Assembly: GCA_964609035.1 (NCBI GenBank)
Contig: CAZSQL010000001.1
Location: forward strand, 1 to 64,000
DNA: 64,000 nucleotides
From: JALOAF01 sp964609035
GTDB taxonomy: Bacteria; Patescibacteriota; Gracilibacteria; Absconditabacterales; Absconditicoccaceae
Reading direction: 5' to 3'
Shown: positions 32,642 through 44,514 of the stretch, one piece after another
How the letters are laid out: each line of letters opens with the position of its first letter
How positions within the stretch are numbered: position 1 is the stretch's first letter
Position numbers and translations under genes: made by a program
The notes under the pieces: model-generated
What the model was told of the DNA's origin: nothing
What the model saw: only the letters and a program-made list of their open reading frames with translations
The model's database searches: none

Positions 32642-32669
32642 ATTATATATAATAGTATATAAAAGTCAA
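32642..32669 (-). promoter_or_regulatory. Sigma-70 promoter for the 297-residue foreign gene
   Basis: On the minus strand TTGACT (32664-32669) precedes TATAAT (32642-32647) by 16 bases. It lies 44 bases upstream of the ATG. Confidence 0.65.
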
Positions 32670-32708
32670 TAATAAAAATTGATCTGTTGTGTAATTGTTT
32701 TATTAAAA

Positions 32709-32740
32709 AAATCACAGGCTTTCCGGTCTGTGATTTTCTG
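32709..32740 (-). terminator. Terminator after the sigma-region-4/HARE-type gene
   Basis: On the minus strand AATCACAGACC pairs with GGCCTGTGATT-like bases (CTGTGATT), followed by seven T. It lies 25-50 bases after the TAA at 32763. Confidence 0.78.
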
Positions 32741-32762
32741 TCTAGGGCTGTATTTTATATTA

Positions 32763-33851
32763 TTATTTCTTTAGTTCGTAAACTCCTTTTTCTACTCTAG
32801 TAAACATATCTTTGTACTTTTGTAGATTTAACATAACTGTATTTGGGCTTACCATCTTTTCTTTTAACATTTCTTTGCAAAGTTCTTTTACATTCATAGG
32901 TCTATTGTTTCTTTCAAAGATTCTAACTAAGATATCTTTTACTTGACCTCATTCATAACCTCGTTCTTTTAAACCATATATTCATAATCATAAGTTTACA
33001 AATATATCATTATTTTTTACCAATTCGTTGTGAATTGTGTTTAATTTAACTGCTTTTTGAGGGAACCATTCAACTATTTTAGATGGCAATTCTTGGTAAT
33101 GAACAGGTTTGTTTATCCTTCTCATTGTATAAAGAATCTTAAGTTTTATAGTTTTTGGATTTACATCTTCAAATGTTGGAAGTCAAATCTTACCATCAAA
33201 TACAGACATATCTCTAATAGATTCAAAGAAGTTTATATAAAATAAATCATTTTTTAGATAAGATATTTCTTTGAAATCTTTTGCAAAATCTTCTTTTAAC
33301 AATCAAACAAATTCATATAAATCTTGACTATTTTTTCTAGACGAGAAGTAATCTTGGATAAACAAAACCATTTTTGTAAGAAGATCTTCGTACAAAGGTT
33401 CTAAATAAAATGATTTGTTTATATATTTGTTTCTTTTTAGGAAGGAAACATCAAAGTCTGATACCAATATAAGTTTAAGTTCTTGTCTTGTAAATTTAAA
33501 CATATTTTTGTTTACAAGTTTTGATACCAACGCATCCTCAATCAAGAATCCACCATGAGAATCAAGAATTTTTTTGGCTTCTTGTAATACTTCCATATAT
33601 GTTTGATTTCAAACTATCAATCTTCTAAATCTCATAAGAGCTTGGGTTTCAATTTGTCTAATTCTTTCTCTAGTCAAATTGTATTCCTTTCCTATTCTTT
33701 GAAGAGGTACTCATTTTTCTCAGTTTAACCCAAATTTTTTCATCAAAACTAATCTCTCTTTAGGTTTGCAGTATATCAAAATGTCTTTTAAATTTGTAGA
33801 TTCTATATCTACTTTGATCTTTTTGTCATCCATTTTTACATTAAAATTCAT
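32763..33851 (-). CDS. Sigma-70 region-4-like protein with a HARE-type C-terminus
   Basis: A 362-residue protein. Residues about 15-85 match sigma-70 region 4, which binds the -35 box: KDILIYCKPKERLVLMKKFG, then LQRIGKEYNLTRERIRQIE and ALMRFRRL. Region 2 and region 3 are absent, so it cannot be a normal sigma factor. The C-terminal 100 residues (RRINKPVHYQELPSKIVEW and NNRPMNVKELCKEML) form two winged-helix units like HARE-HTH/RpoE-delta domains. It may therefore modulate RNA polymerase. CPR genomes often carry proteins of this kind. Confidence 0.8.
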
Positions 33852-33947
33852 TCTATTGGAATTTTATTTTATAAAAAGCTTTATATTGTAATATATAACA
33901 AATCGATTTACAATGTCAAGCAATTTTAAAGAAAATACTAACTATTT

Positions 33948-35054
33948 TTAAACATTAAACTTAAATATTATAATATCTCAATCTTTAACAACATATTCTT
34001 TTCACTCTAATCTTACTCTTCACTTTTCTTTTGCTTTTGACCATCAATTACATTCTACAAAATCATCGTAACTAATAATTTCTGCTTTTATAAATCATCT
34101 TTCAAAGTCTGTGTGTATTACTCCAGCCGCCTGTGGAGCAGTAAATCATTTTTTGATAGTCCAAGCTCTAGTTTCTTTTTCTCAAGTAGTAAAATAATAC
34201 ATCAATCCAACCGTATCAAAAGCCAATCAAATTAAGTCATCTAAAGTAGGAATATGATCCACATTTTCTATTTCCAAAAGTTCTGAAATAAACTGTATCT
34301 TTTCAGATTTTTCCATTCACATCATTTCTGATTCAATCTTTGCACAAACAAGAACAACTGGAGCGTCAATTTTTTGTTGAAATTCTTTTTGAATAGATTC
34401 CTTGTTTGGAATATCATCTTGTCCTATATTTATAGCATATACAAATGGTTTTATAGTAAGGAATCAATAAGATTTGATTAATTTCATATCCTGTTCGCTC
34501 AATTGATCTCTAATATGATTTGCCAATTTATTTTCTTCCAAAGTTTTTTGTATAAGTTCCAATATTTCTACCTCTCTTTTGAGAAACTTATCTCAGGTAA
34601 CTTGTGCTTTTTTCTTTATTCAAGAAAGAATTCTATCTATTTTTTCTAAGTCTGAAAAGATAAGCTCTGTATTTATGATATCTATGTCTCTCATTGGATC
34701 TACTTCTCACTCAACATGGACAACATCTGTGTCTTTAAAATAACGAAGCACTTGAACTATTGCATCCACTTCACGAATATGTGAAAGAAATTTATTTCCA
34801 AGTCATTCTCCTTTCCCAGCTCCACGAACCAATCCAGCTATATCTACAAATTCAATATTTGCATGTATGGTTTTTTTTGTTTGGGATATTTCAGATAATT
34901 TTTCTATTCTAGGATCTTTTACATCTACTATACCTACATTTGGCTCTATTGTACAAAATGGAAAATTTTCTGCAGGAGCAGAATAAGAATTAGTCAAAGC
35001 GTTGAATAGTGTAGATTTTCAAACGTTTGGAAGTCAAACAATTCAGATTTTCAT
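33948..35054 (-). CDS. ychF: Ribosome-associated GTPase/ATPase YchF
   Basis: A 368-residue Obg-family protein that binds the large ribosomal subunit and prefers ATP. G1 is GIVGLPNVGKST at residues 4-15, with all three of its first glycines TGA. Switch and G3 are NFPFCTIEPNVG and DIAGLVRGAGKGEGLGNKFL. The TGS-type C-terminus is FTAPQAAGVIHTDFERGFIKAEII and ends with KDGDIIIFKFNV. It is full length for the family. An intergenic stretch of about 100 bases separates it from rlmE. Confidence 0.95.
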
Positions 35055-35059
35055 GGAAA

Positions 35060-35158
35060 AATTTTATATTATAAATTTTATTGCTAATGGCTAATAGTTT
35101 ATAGCCACATAACTTGCATAGCTATAAGCTGTAGTCCATTAGCTATTAGCATAAAAAT
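35060..35158. repeat. Short inverted repeats between ychF and rlmE
   Basis: GCTAATGGCTAATAG and CCATTAGCTATTAGC face each other. The same unit occurs at 11260-11295 (TAGCTAGTGGCTAATAGCC / GGCTATTAG-type palindromes). It appears to be a small intergenic palindrome family. Confidence 0.5.
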
Positions 35159-35161
35159 TAG

Positions 35162-35881
35162 CTAGCTAATTTTTAAAACATATGTTTCTTTGGATATACT
35201 ACGACAGGCTTTGGGTTTGAATATTTTGATATTTTTTGATCAAAACTCTTTTTTTAATTCTGCTACAAATTCTTCAAATCCTGGTCACATAAAAGCTTTA
35301 ATAGCAAATTTTCAATCTGGTTTTAGATATTTTTTGTATATTCGTAAAGTTTCTTCGAGTAATCATATAGAGCGGATTGCATCTACAGATTTGTGTCAAA
35401 CAGTATTGGGAGCCATATCAGATTGTATAAAATCAACACCACCTTGTCATTTTCAATGAACGCCAAACTGTCATTCTGACACTGATTGAATCAAAGTGGA
35501 AGAATCCAATTTATGTTTAATAGATTCTTTATTTCACTCAGAATGACCGTATGGGACTATATTGTGAGATTTTAATATTTTGTCTATTTTCTCAACATCA
35601 GTAACGTCTTGAACATATGTATAAACATTTGGCAAATTTACTGTGCTATCCTGTATATCAAATCAAATAATTTTAAAATCTTTGACATTAAATTTATTTA
35701 AAAGTGTGTAAGAATATTGCATCCAACTTCATGGAGCACAACCAATGTCTAAAATGGTTTTTGTATTTTTGTCTATTAATTTAAATTTGTCTTGCATTTC
35801 TTCTAGTTTAAAAGCACTGCGAGCCTTGTATCATTCTTGCTTTGCTTTGTTGAAGTAGTAATCGTATGGATTGTAGATCAT
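35162..35881 (-). CDS. rlmE: 23S rRNA 2'-O-methyltransferase of the RlmE/FtsJ family, with an inserted segment
   Basis: A 239-residue SAM-dependent methyltransferase of the large-subunit rRNA. SAM motif DIGCAPGSWMQY lies near residue 44 and the K-D-K-E tetrad is covered by ARSAFKL, SDMAPN, KAFMG and related positions. The motif SDMAPN is reached late because residues about 105-140 (from PYGHSEGNK to GQFGVHGK) are extra. This extra stretch is encoded by a palindromic REP-like DNA element read in frame. The end PKACRSISKETYVLKIS is typical. Whether the insert is tolerated is not known; it lies before a core strand. Confidence 0.85.
35455..35565. repeat. REP-like palindrome inserted in rlmE
   Basis: GTCATTCTGAC...GAAGAATCC faces AGATTCTTT...CTCAGAATGAC, an imperfect inverted repeat of about 85 bases. 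The same CATTC-type core appears between genes at 49360-49500. It is translated in frame as part of the methyltransferase. Confidence 0.65.
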
Positions 35882-35968
35882 AATAATTGATAATTGATAA
35901 CTGAAAATTGATAATGTACTTATAATGATTTGAATAAAAAAATCCACCTTGATTGCTTTGAAAATAAA

Positions 35969-35996
35969 AAAAACCCAAGCAATTTTGGGTTTTTAA
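35969..35996. terminator. Terminator between the large minus operon and rlmE
   Basis: AAACCCAA pairs with TTTTGGGTTT with A and T tracts on both sides. It lies 23 bases past the stop of the last gene of the 45931-36019 operon. Confidence 0.8.
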
Positions 35997-36018
35997 ATTA
36001 ATTATTTTTTTTAATTAT

Positions 36019-36327
36019 TTAAATTTTCATATTTTCTAGGTATTCATCTTCAAATTGAGCATAAATTTCCATCAAAAAATCATCAAAATTAGGAATTATA
36101 GATTCTAAATAATTTGTCATTTGATCGTACTCTCACTTTTCCAAAAAAACAGAAATCATTTTTTGTTGATCTTCATCTGTTTCTCTATAAATATTCAACA
36201 TTATTCTTTCTTGAAGAATTGGTCTTAAGTCTTCTTTTAAAAGGTCTAAATCAGACTCTTCAAATCAAGCGCCAATCAACAATTCATCTAAAAATTGTTC
36301 TTGGAATTTTTGTGAAATATTGTTCAT
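36019..36327 (-). CDS. Small acidic protein, DUF5663-like
   Basis: A 102-residue acidic helical protein. It starts MNNISQKFQEQFLDELL and contains LKEDLRPILQERIMLNIY, a pattern I associate with the DUF5663 proteins found in several CPR phyla; the function is unknown. It is the last gene of the large minus operon, 28 bases after the giant protein. The DUF name is from memory of the pattern only. Confidence 0.65.
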
Positions 36328-36355
36328 TTTTTTATATATTTATTTTATAAAAGTG

Positions 36356-39300
36356 TTATGCTGCAGCACGATATCATCAAACATCCAGTATGTTTTTATA
36401 ATCATCTAAGATATCTTTCTTTATTTCTCAATTTTCTAAAAGACCTGGGTGAAAAAATTTCCTCATCTCTGGTGTAACCATAAGTGTTTCTCAATTTATT
36501 AATGCTTTGGTTAGTTTATATGAATTGGACTGTTTTTTATTATATTCTTGATCATATTCATAATCCATAATAGACATTAATAAGGAATAAAAACTAGGTG
36601 TTTTTACTTCGTTATTTCAAACTATTTTTGTTGATAATTTTTCATTTATATTTTTCAATGAAACTTTACGATTAACTAATAATTTATAAAAATCTTTTAT
36701 ATCTATATTATATGCTTTACAGATCATTGCCAATACCTCTCTTTCTTTTGGGTAACAATTTGATGGAGCATCAAACTTCAATTCCTTATTTAAAATATCT
36801 ATTGTCAATTGTTCTGTAATCCCTTCATTTAAAGCTCTTCAACGTTCTTGTATTTTTATAGATCAATCAGAATTCTTTGAGAATCTTCGCAACATTGCTC
36901 AAAGTCTACGAGCATTTGGATATCTATTATTAGAATCTTCTCTTCAAAGTTTTGTTTCATCTTTATACTGATGTCGATAATTTGCTGTGGATGTTCAATG
37001 TATAATCTCATGAATTATTGTGTGTGTCAACTTTCTTTGTTTCTCTTCATCTGAAGAAGATGAATAGTGCAATGCATCTCTATTTATAAACAATTCTCAA
37101 TTCATGTAAGAACAAAAACCTAACACACCTTCATTATATTTTCATTTTTGTCATCGAAACTCATAATTTCCAACAATATGAACCTTGGATTTATCAGGCA
37201 GTTGGGAACGATCTCATCATATCTCATTAAATGTTTTGTCTATAACATTAAATGCTGTATCTATTGATTTTATATATAAAGATTCTTCTTGTTTTATAAA
37301 TTCTCTTTCTTTTTTTAAAGATTCTTTCAAAATATTTTTAGCTGTATTTCTGTCTCAATTATTTAAAGCTTTTTCAATTTTTAAAGTATCATTATAAAGT
37401 TCTCAAAATCTTTCATCTTTATATAAAGGCACTTTTTGATCTATTATTATGTCTACTATTTCATCATCTGTTTTAAATCTAAAATCACTTGGATATTCTT
37501 TTCATAAATTTTTTGGATCAATATCTATATTATCTAAAAATGTTGCCCTAGGCGTAACTCATATTTTACCATCTTTATCAAAAGGTCTAGGCTTAATAGG
37601 TTCAAAATCATCATCTTTAAATGGGTTGCCTCAATTTTCTTTCCATTTCTTTTTCCAATAACCTGGCTTATCTGTAATTGGAGGATTAACTTTAGGTCAT
37701 GTTGGATTAGTAGGATTATCTAAACCTTTTTTAGGTTTAACTGGTTCATCTTTTGGCAAATTATCCTTTTGTGTGTTTTCTTTTCATTTTACTCTATCTT
37801 TAAATGTATTAAAGAATAATGGAGCAACTAAAAATCTTCATCGACTACTTCATGGAGTTCAAGGAATATCAGGTGTACTTATATTGTATGTGGCATTAAC
37901 TACTCTTTCGGATACATTATGAACATTTGTTCAAGCTATATCCAGGCTACTATCATATGCAAACTTTACTACCAAATCAGTTCTTCCTGAATCTGCAAAA
38001 GCTCTTGCTGTCTGTTCTATAAATTCAGCAGACCTCATTCCATGAAGAGCATCATTGGTAAAATTAGCAGACCAACCAGCTTCCCAAGGTTTAGCGTTTA
38101 TCACATCTATAAATTGTTTTTCCATATCAGAACTCAGTCACATAGATTTTATATTAGATATTACTTCAGCTAATTTTGTACTATAATCTGCTGCAGTTAA
38201 ATTTCATGGGATTACAGCCGTAGCATCAGTACCAGCTCAAAATGCAATGTTAATTTCAGAGCCAGCTACAAGCCTCGGATCTTTTAAAACATCAGTTCAG
38301 GTATTATATATATTGTTTTGTGTTCAAGTATCTAATAAATTATGTTTTCATAATTCAAAATTCTCTTTTGCTCATTCTGTAAATGTTGTGCCAGGTGTTC
38401 ATGGTTCTCCTTTTGCAAAAACTCATGTTCACATAAGATATTGCATACCGATAGACATACCTGCAGACATTACAGCAGTTCATACTCCATACTTGATAGC
38501 TAAATTTCTTCTTTCTCTTTTGAATTGAATCAAAGATTTATCATAGCTATTTTTCAAATCTTTTTGTATACTATCATAGGTTATATTTCATCACAAATCA
38601 TCTCTAGCTTGCATTGTCTCAATATCGTTAAGATTTTTTCAAAGTTTACCTGATCATAATATCAAAGATTTCTCCAATCTTTTCATATCTTTTTCTATTT
38701 GTTCTTTTTCATTTGATGCCAAGAAATTATGTCCAGTTTCTCTGTAGTATTTGAAACGAGCTCGTCATTCTATTAGATTTTTTTTCATATAGTTTTCTTC
38801 TTTAGCATCCAATGTACCTATTTTTGATGACAAATCAGTAATAGAATCACTAATTGTATTTGCTATCTGAATATTCTCTTGTGTTGTTTGATCATAAAGA
38901 GCTAATTGTCTTTTTGCTTTATATGTTTTTCGTTTGTACCATTTACCATTTAATGCTTGATTTTGTCGTTCAGCTATTCTTGCTTGTTCGTTTCTATAGT
39001 CAGTCACAACATTTTTTTCATGAGTGTTTTGCTCTTTTGTATGATGTGTTCGTTTTTTGATTGCATTTAAAAATCATACAGAAGATGCTGTCACTCAAGT
39101 AGTAATTGCTGCTGCTGCAAAAGTTCATAATCATCAAGTCAATAATCATGTTCATACAGAAACTCAAACAAATCCTGCTGTTTGTACCCATCGTGGTAAC
39201 TTATCTAATTTATTTCATAATTTATACATCCGTCATTTTTGGCGATCTTTGTTGTCTATTTGATAAGCAGACTTTCATTTTACCAAGACATTCATGTTCA

Positions 39301-41209
39301 TTTTTATATTTTCTACTTGCATTTTCATAGTAGCCTTTTGATGTTGAAAATATAATTGTAATTTATTTTTTGCTCCAGGAACATTGTTTATCAAATCTTC
39401 ATAATCTTTCATAAAATCTGGATTTGTTTGATACAATTTTATATAATTTTCTATTTCTTTATTTATATTGTTGATGTGAATTTGATTTTTGTTTGAAAAA
39501 TATTGATTTAATTCAGCGTCTACCTTATTCATCAAGTCCATTTTGGCTTTTTGCTGTTTTAATTTTAGCAAAATATTTGTTCCTATGTGTGTTATTTTTT
39601 GTCATTTTAATATAGATTGAATATTGCTATCGTTATCTACTATAGTATTAAATTGTTTCTGAAAACCAGTATCATTTACAATTCAATTTAAATAATCTTT
39701 ACACAAATTGTTTACCAAAGGATTTTGCAGTGTCACAGAATTAGCTTTTTGTACTTCAGATAAATTGTGTTGCAATTCTAATTCATGACGATCAGAAGCA
39801 TCTCCTGTTTTTTCATCCAATCATTGATCTCAAGCAAATGCCTTTCCAGATAAATCTTTCATTTTTTTCTTTATCATTATTTTTCTTTTTGCTCATCTAG
39901 ACAAAAATAAATAAGCTCTATAAGGCACATTGTACCAAGCCAATCATTTATATCTATCTCTAAGTTCTTCCTCTGTTTCAAGTGACACTCTTTCTCTGTG
40001 AACATCTGTTCACATGTCAGATATTACTGCATCCAATTCTAAACCTTTTGCCTCTATTGGGTCTGGATCTACTGGAGGCACCACTGGATCTGGAACTATC
40101 GGATCTGGAACTATTGGGTCAGGAATTATTGGATCTGGTTTTACAGTATCTTCAAAATTTATAAATTTCCACAAATCCTCGTTTTTTATATAACTGATAT
40201 AACTTTTATTTCATTCATAATCTAAAACATAATGATCCTTATCTATTAATTTTTTTAATTCAGAATCGGTTGTTGTTTTACATATAAATCAATTATCATC
40301 TTTCTTTTCCAAAACTGCTATCTGAGATGATCACTTATTTAATATCAGAGTTCATCATACTCTCAAGTTTGATTCTACTTTCAACTTCTGCCCTTTTTTA
40401 TAATTTATATCTTTATTTTCCAAATCCCAGACAATTGTATTTATTTTTTCTACAGATTCTTTTCAAGCCTCTTTATTATTTTCCTTTGATCAATTTAATT
40501 CATTTAATTTTCTTTTTAACTCCTCTACTTCTTTTTTTAGTCTCTTATTTTCATCTGCTAAATTTTTGTTACCCTCTATTTCTTCTTTTTCTGACGTTTT
40601 CGTCTCTTCAATAGCTTTTATTACTTGCTCCGCACCTCTGATTTTTTCTAATTCTTTTGGTTTCCATTTTATTAAGAAATAATCTAAATTATTAATATTT
40701 TTAGAAGCCCATTCTATTTTATCCTGATATCTTGTTAAATTATTCAACTCTTGAAATGATGATTTGGACCAATCTTCAGCACTTTTTCATCATTCAAAAG
40801 TATCTCAACTTTTAAATTCAACAGCCAATCATTTATCTAAAATAAGCCTTTCTGACAACTTTCTGTCTAGTTTAGTCAATTCATTTTCATCTACAGGGTC
40901 TATCTTTTGTAGTCTCTTATATTCGTCAAAAATATCTTTGTGTACAGTTTTAGAATCGGGATTAATTTTTACCTTTATTCAAGTTTTAATTTCTATTTCT
41001 CAATTAGGTAGATTATTATTTCATTGTTGATTTCTCAATGTTTTTACCTTGTCAGAAAAATTATTTCTATTAACAAGCTTATTATCGATATCCAAAGATT
41101 CAAACAAATCTAATTTTACTTTGTCGATAAGTTTTTTTTGTTTATCATCAAATTTCTCTCTGTTTGAGAGAATACTGTAATTTGATGTTGTTTTGTTTCA
41201 ATTAGACAT
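36356..41209 (-). CDS. Giant 1617-residue protein with a C-terminal metallopeptidase site
   Basis: Not a named family. In order: a charged helical N-terminal third with a coiled coil near 200-240; a proline repeat of PDPIV units at about 357-384; helical regions; a Gly/Ala-rich hydrophobic pair (TAGFVGVSVGTGLLTGG, about 667-707); another hydrophobic stretch near 900-930; a Pro/Lys-rich linker near 1110-1170. The C-terminal domain carries TIIHEIIHGTS (HEIIH at about 1400-1404). RALNEGITEQLT, about 58 residues later, offers a third zinc ligand. The architecture suggests a membrane-spanning or exported gluzincin-like peptidase. TGA glycines occur throughout, so it is native. It has a consensus promoter. 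Confidence 0.8.
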
Positions 41210-41250
41210 TTTAGATAAATAATTAATAAAAGTTTTTTGTCGATTACCTA

Positions 41251-41279
41251 ATTATAACCGAAAAAACTTTTTCTGTCAA
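41251..41279 (-). promoter_or_regulatory. Consensus sigma-70 promoter for the giant protein gene
   Basis: On the minus strand TTGACA (41274-41279), 17-base spacer, TATAAT (41251-41256), about 42 bases before the ATG. Both hexamers are perfect. A second TTGACAG box with the same flank lies at 41404-41409. Confidence 0.75.
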
Positions 41280-41476
41280 ATTTTAGAAGACTTTTTTATA
41301 TTTTTCTTTAAATCACTGTCTTTATGCTATAAAATATATGATATTTGTTCTAATTTGACCCATTCTTAAATGAAAATCTTTATGTGATTTTCAATAAGAA
41401 TCTGTCAAATTTTTGAGGACTTTTTTTCATAAAGAAAAACCAGTGCAAAACAAACTTTTTGAAACAAAACAAAAAA

Positions 41477-41503
41477 AATCCAACCAAAGATTGGTGGATT
41501 TTT
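41477..41503 (-). terminator. Terminator after the 958-residue gene
   Basis: On the minus strand AAATCCACC pairs with GGTTGGATTT around AATCTTT, then eight T. It lies about 20 bases past the TAA at 41522. Confidence 0.8.
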
Positions 41504-41521
41504 TAGTATTTTTTGGTTTTT

Positions 41522-44398
41522 TTATTTAAAATGTATGTTTCCAAGTCTATCATTCATAGCTTTTATCATTCTTCACATAAGTAATGGATTTTTTAATAAT
41601 TCTTTTGTTTCAGATTCTTTACACATTACTAATCCTGGAGGATCTTGATCTATTACTCAATAATCAAATCATTCTTTTTTTCGACGATTTCTTGTTCAAT
41701 AAACTCATAAATTAGCTGCACTCAGCGCTCATCATGCAAACAAAGGTATTGTGGCAAGTCACTTCCAACTCAATGGATTTAAAACTGCTCATATTCAACC
41801 AGTCAAAAATCATCATGTAATAAGTCATCATGTAGTTATTCACTTTGTTGCATAATTCATCCAATTTTTCTTTTTTATTCTGCCACTATTACTTGTTGCG
41901 TCCCTATGAGATAGATATCAAAACCTTCACTCATCATCCAAAACATAAGTTCTTCATGTTAAATCATCTCTGACAGCAAAATTTGTTTTTGCTATTTTAG
42001 AATTTTCTCTCAACTTCTTTATCATCTCTCAATAAACGGCAGCACAAATATCTCTTTCTACTCAATCAAAGAAACGTGCTCATCATTGTATATGATTTAG
42101 TAATTTTCAAAGTGATTTTCAAGAAATAGGCTTTTTTAATCAATTGGAGTTTATAATAAATTTGTTTTTTGTAAATTCTATTTGAACACTCTTTCAGTTT
42201 TTTCATTGAACGGTTGTTTGGAAATCAAAATTTGTAGTTGTGCGACAGTTCAGTAATTTTTTTAAAGGGCTTGTAAGATAAGATGTTGGAAAATTAGTTG
42301 TTGTATTATTTCTCCACTCTGTAGCTTTACAAAACTGATCGTGTCTTTCATTTAAAGCAAATGTCATATGTGACATAAGGACATCTATTCCATTTCTAAG
42401 AGACCTGTTATCACCAGCAATACCTGAATCAAAGGTGTTTGTGGTTTCAAATAATTTATAATCAAAAAGTTTTGTTGTGTTCCTTTTACTTCATGTATCA
42501 TCTTGCTCTTCTAAAACTATACTGTCTCAATCTAATTTAATTTCTCTATTTATTCACGGCATATTTGAATAAATAAGAGGCATATCTATATCTTTGGACA
42601 TATTTATAATTCATTTAATTATGTTGTATGCTATGTGAGCTCTTACTTTTCAATACTTAATTGGTTGATGTCTCAATACATTTCTGATTAGCGCAGCAGG
42701 ATCTCAACTTTTCAGTGTAAATGGTGGTTCTCATTCCAAAGCAATAGTTGCTTCAATTTTGTTTTTTCATGATATTTCCAGATCTAATCAATATTCTACT
42801 GGCTCTTTGTTGTTTAAGTCTTCTGGACCACTATTTGTGGTTATATTTACTTTTTGACTCCTTACGCTAGTTTTAGATCCATTAAAAAATTTCATTGGAG
42901 TCTCATCTTGGCGTCCCAATCTAAACAATCATAGTATACTGTGTCTTCTTTTTTTATTCAAACGATGTCTTCATCATTTTCTATCGGATATATCTGAAGT
43001 GACATCATCATGCATATTGTTATCTAATTTTTGTTTTTCTATATTATCCAAAAATGCAGTAAGCTCTCATTTCAAATAATTGTTTGCTGCAGCAGAATCT
43101 ATAAGAAGCTGATCTAGTCAAGCTCAAAATCATTCTTTTGTTTTTTGTTCTAAATTATTGTGTATAAAATCTCTATATCTCCTATCTGAAGATGTATTTT
43201 TTCTGTCTTTATTCCAATCTCTATCATCATCCGTAAACCAATCTCTAAACCACGCATAAGTATTTATAGGTAATGCTGTATACAAAGCATCAAAAAACAA
43301 TCATGGTAATCATGGGTGTGCTGACTTTCTTATATATTGATAAAATTGTTCTTTCATTTCTGGAGTATTCAATAGTTCATATTTTGGTCAGTCGCAATGT
43401 TTTAAAGCACGTTCCAATGACTCTCTTTCTATTTTATATCTTTCTTTGTCTAAAGTTGTATTAAACTGATTTTCTATTCTTTGACCATATCATGAGTTAT
43501 TATAACTATCAAATGCTACTTCACGATCAGCTCTATTATTTAAAGGTGTTCAATCAGTTAAATTTAATTTAAATTTTTTGTTACAAACTAAATTTATGTT
43601 TCTAAGATTTGCTCATGCCGGAGCACCTCATAAAGGCATCATGGTTGCATTTGTGTATGTGGCATTTATTGATAAATTTAATGGTTGAGATAAGTCTACA
43701 TTTGGTGGGGTTATTGTAAGATTTCTTAAATCCAATGTCCTAGCAGCCAAACTTATACCAGAAAGTGTAGCGGTTTGTCATCATATTTGTATAGTATAAT
43801 TTCATCATGATTCCGGTAAAGGATTTCCCTGTTCATCACACAACTTATATTCTGCATTTGGATTTCAAGGTACTGTTTTAAATATTCCATCTAAATTTTG
43901 GTTAATAACCCCTCCAACAGATCATCTTGCTCATCAAACTGGTGAATTTATATTTAAATCAATATCTGTTATTCTATTTCATAAATTAAAATAATTGGCA
44001 AAAGTATTCATTTGATTGTACTCGAATCTTCTAGCAATTAAATTGGGAGATCATGTTAATGGCGCGGCACGAGTTCAATCAGTAATCTTAAGTAAAGAAT
44101 TTATTTGTCTTCATATCTCTGTACGTCTAGCTGGTGTTGCTCATGCAAACTCTAAATCTAATTGACGAATTTCATTGGAAGCTTCTACATCTAATCATCA
44201 CAATACTAATTTGTTATTGACTGTTTGCAAGTTGGCTTTTATATCATCATCTAAAAACAAATTTTCTGAACTTAAATTATTGAAAAGATCTAAAGATCTA
44301 GCAGCAATTAAAGTATTAATATCAGAAATATTGTCTAGATTATTTAATCTAGTTTCGGCTTGATTTAAATGTGCTTTAGCTCTAGAATTATCCGTCAT
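41522..44398 (-). CDS. Unknown 958-residue protein with a C-terminal glycine-rich membrane pair
   Basis: Not recognised. The N-terminus (about 1-60) is helical, followed by a beta-rich region with many Asn and Gly (to about 270) and a long mixed middle. Near 860-920 are two Gly-rich hydrophobic segments (GITTGGLITGGFLTGGIGAV and ATIPLFAGGALSAANLGVYG). A charged cytoplasmic-type end finishes the protein. It contains no HExxH. The membrane pair resembles the one in the 1617-residue neighbour, suggesting the two proteins act together. TGA glycines are abundant. It is third in the minus operon. Confidence 0.78.
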
Positions 44399-44413
44399 CT
44401 CAATAATAATTAA

Positions 44414-44512
44414 TTAAAACCACTCTCCCAATACACCGACTGTTTCCCTCTGTTTGTCTGAGTCAAATTGTCGGTATTTTTTCGACGACAATAATTGTTC
44501 AAATTGTTTCAC
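44414..44512 (-). CDS. Possible small ORF coupled to the 95-residue gene
   Basis: A GTG-started frame of 32 residues (KQFEQLLSSKKYRQFDSD... ending GVLGEWF) begins two bases after the TAA of the upstream gene. It ends 15 bases before the next start, as a coupled operon gene would. Codons such as TCG are rare here, so it may be an imported scrap or chance. It also lies within a palindrome ACCGAC/GTCGGT. Confidence 0.3.
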   Translation of the reverse strand: MKQFEQLLSSKKYRQFDSDKQRETVGVLGEWF

Positions 44513-44514
44513 AA

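Larger units (their letters stand above)
41210..41521. other. Regulatory gap between the 958- and 1617-residue genes
   Basis: It holds the perfect promoter at 41251-41279. Two direct repeats of CTGTCAAATTTT..GA.GACTTTTTT lie at 41273-41297 and 41402-41426. A hairpin GAAAATC/GATTTTC (about 41370-41390) sits between them, with the upstream gene's terminator at 41477-41503. No gene is seen. Confidence 0.65.
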
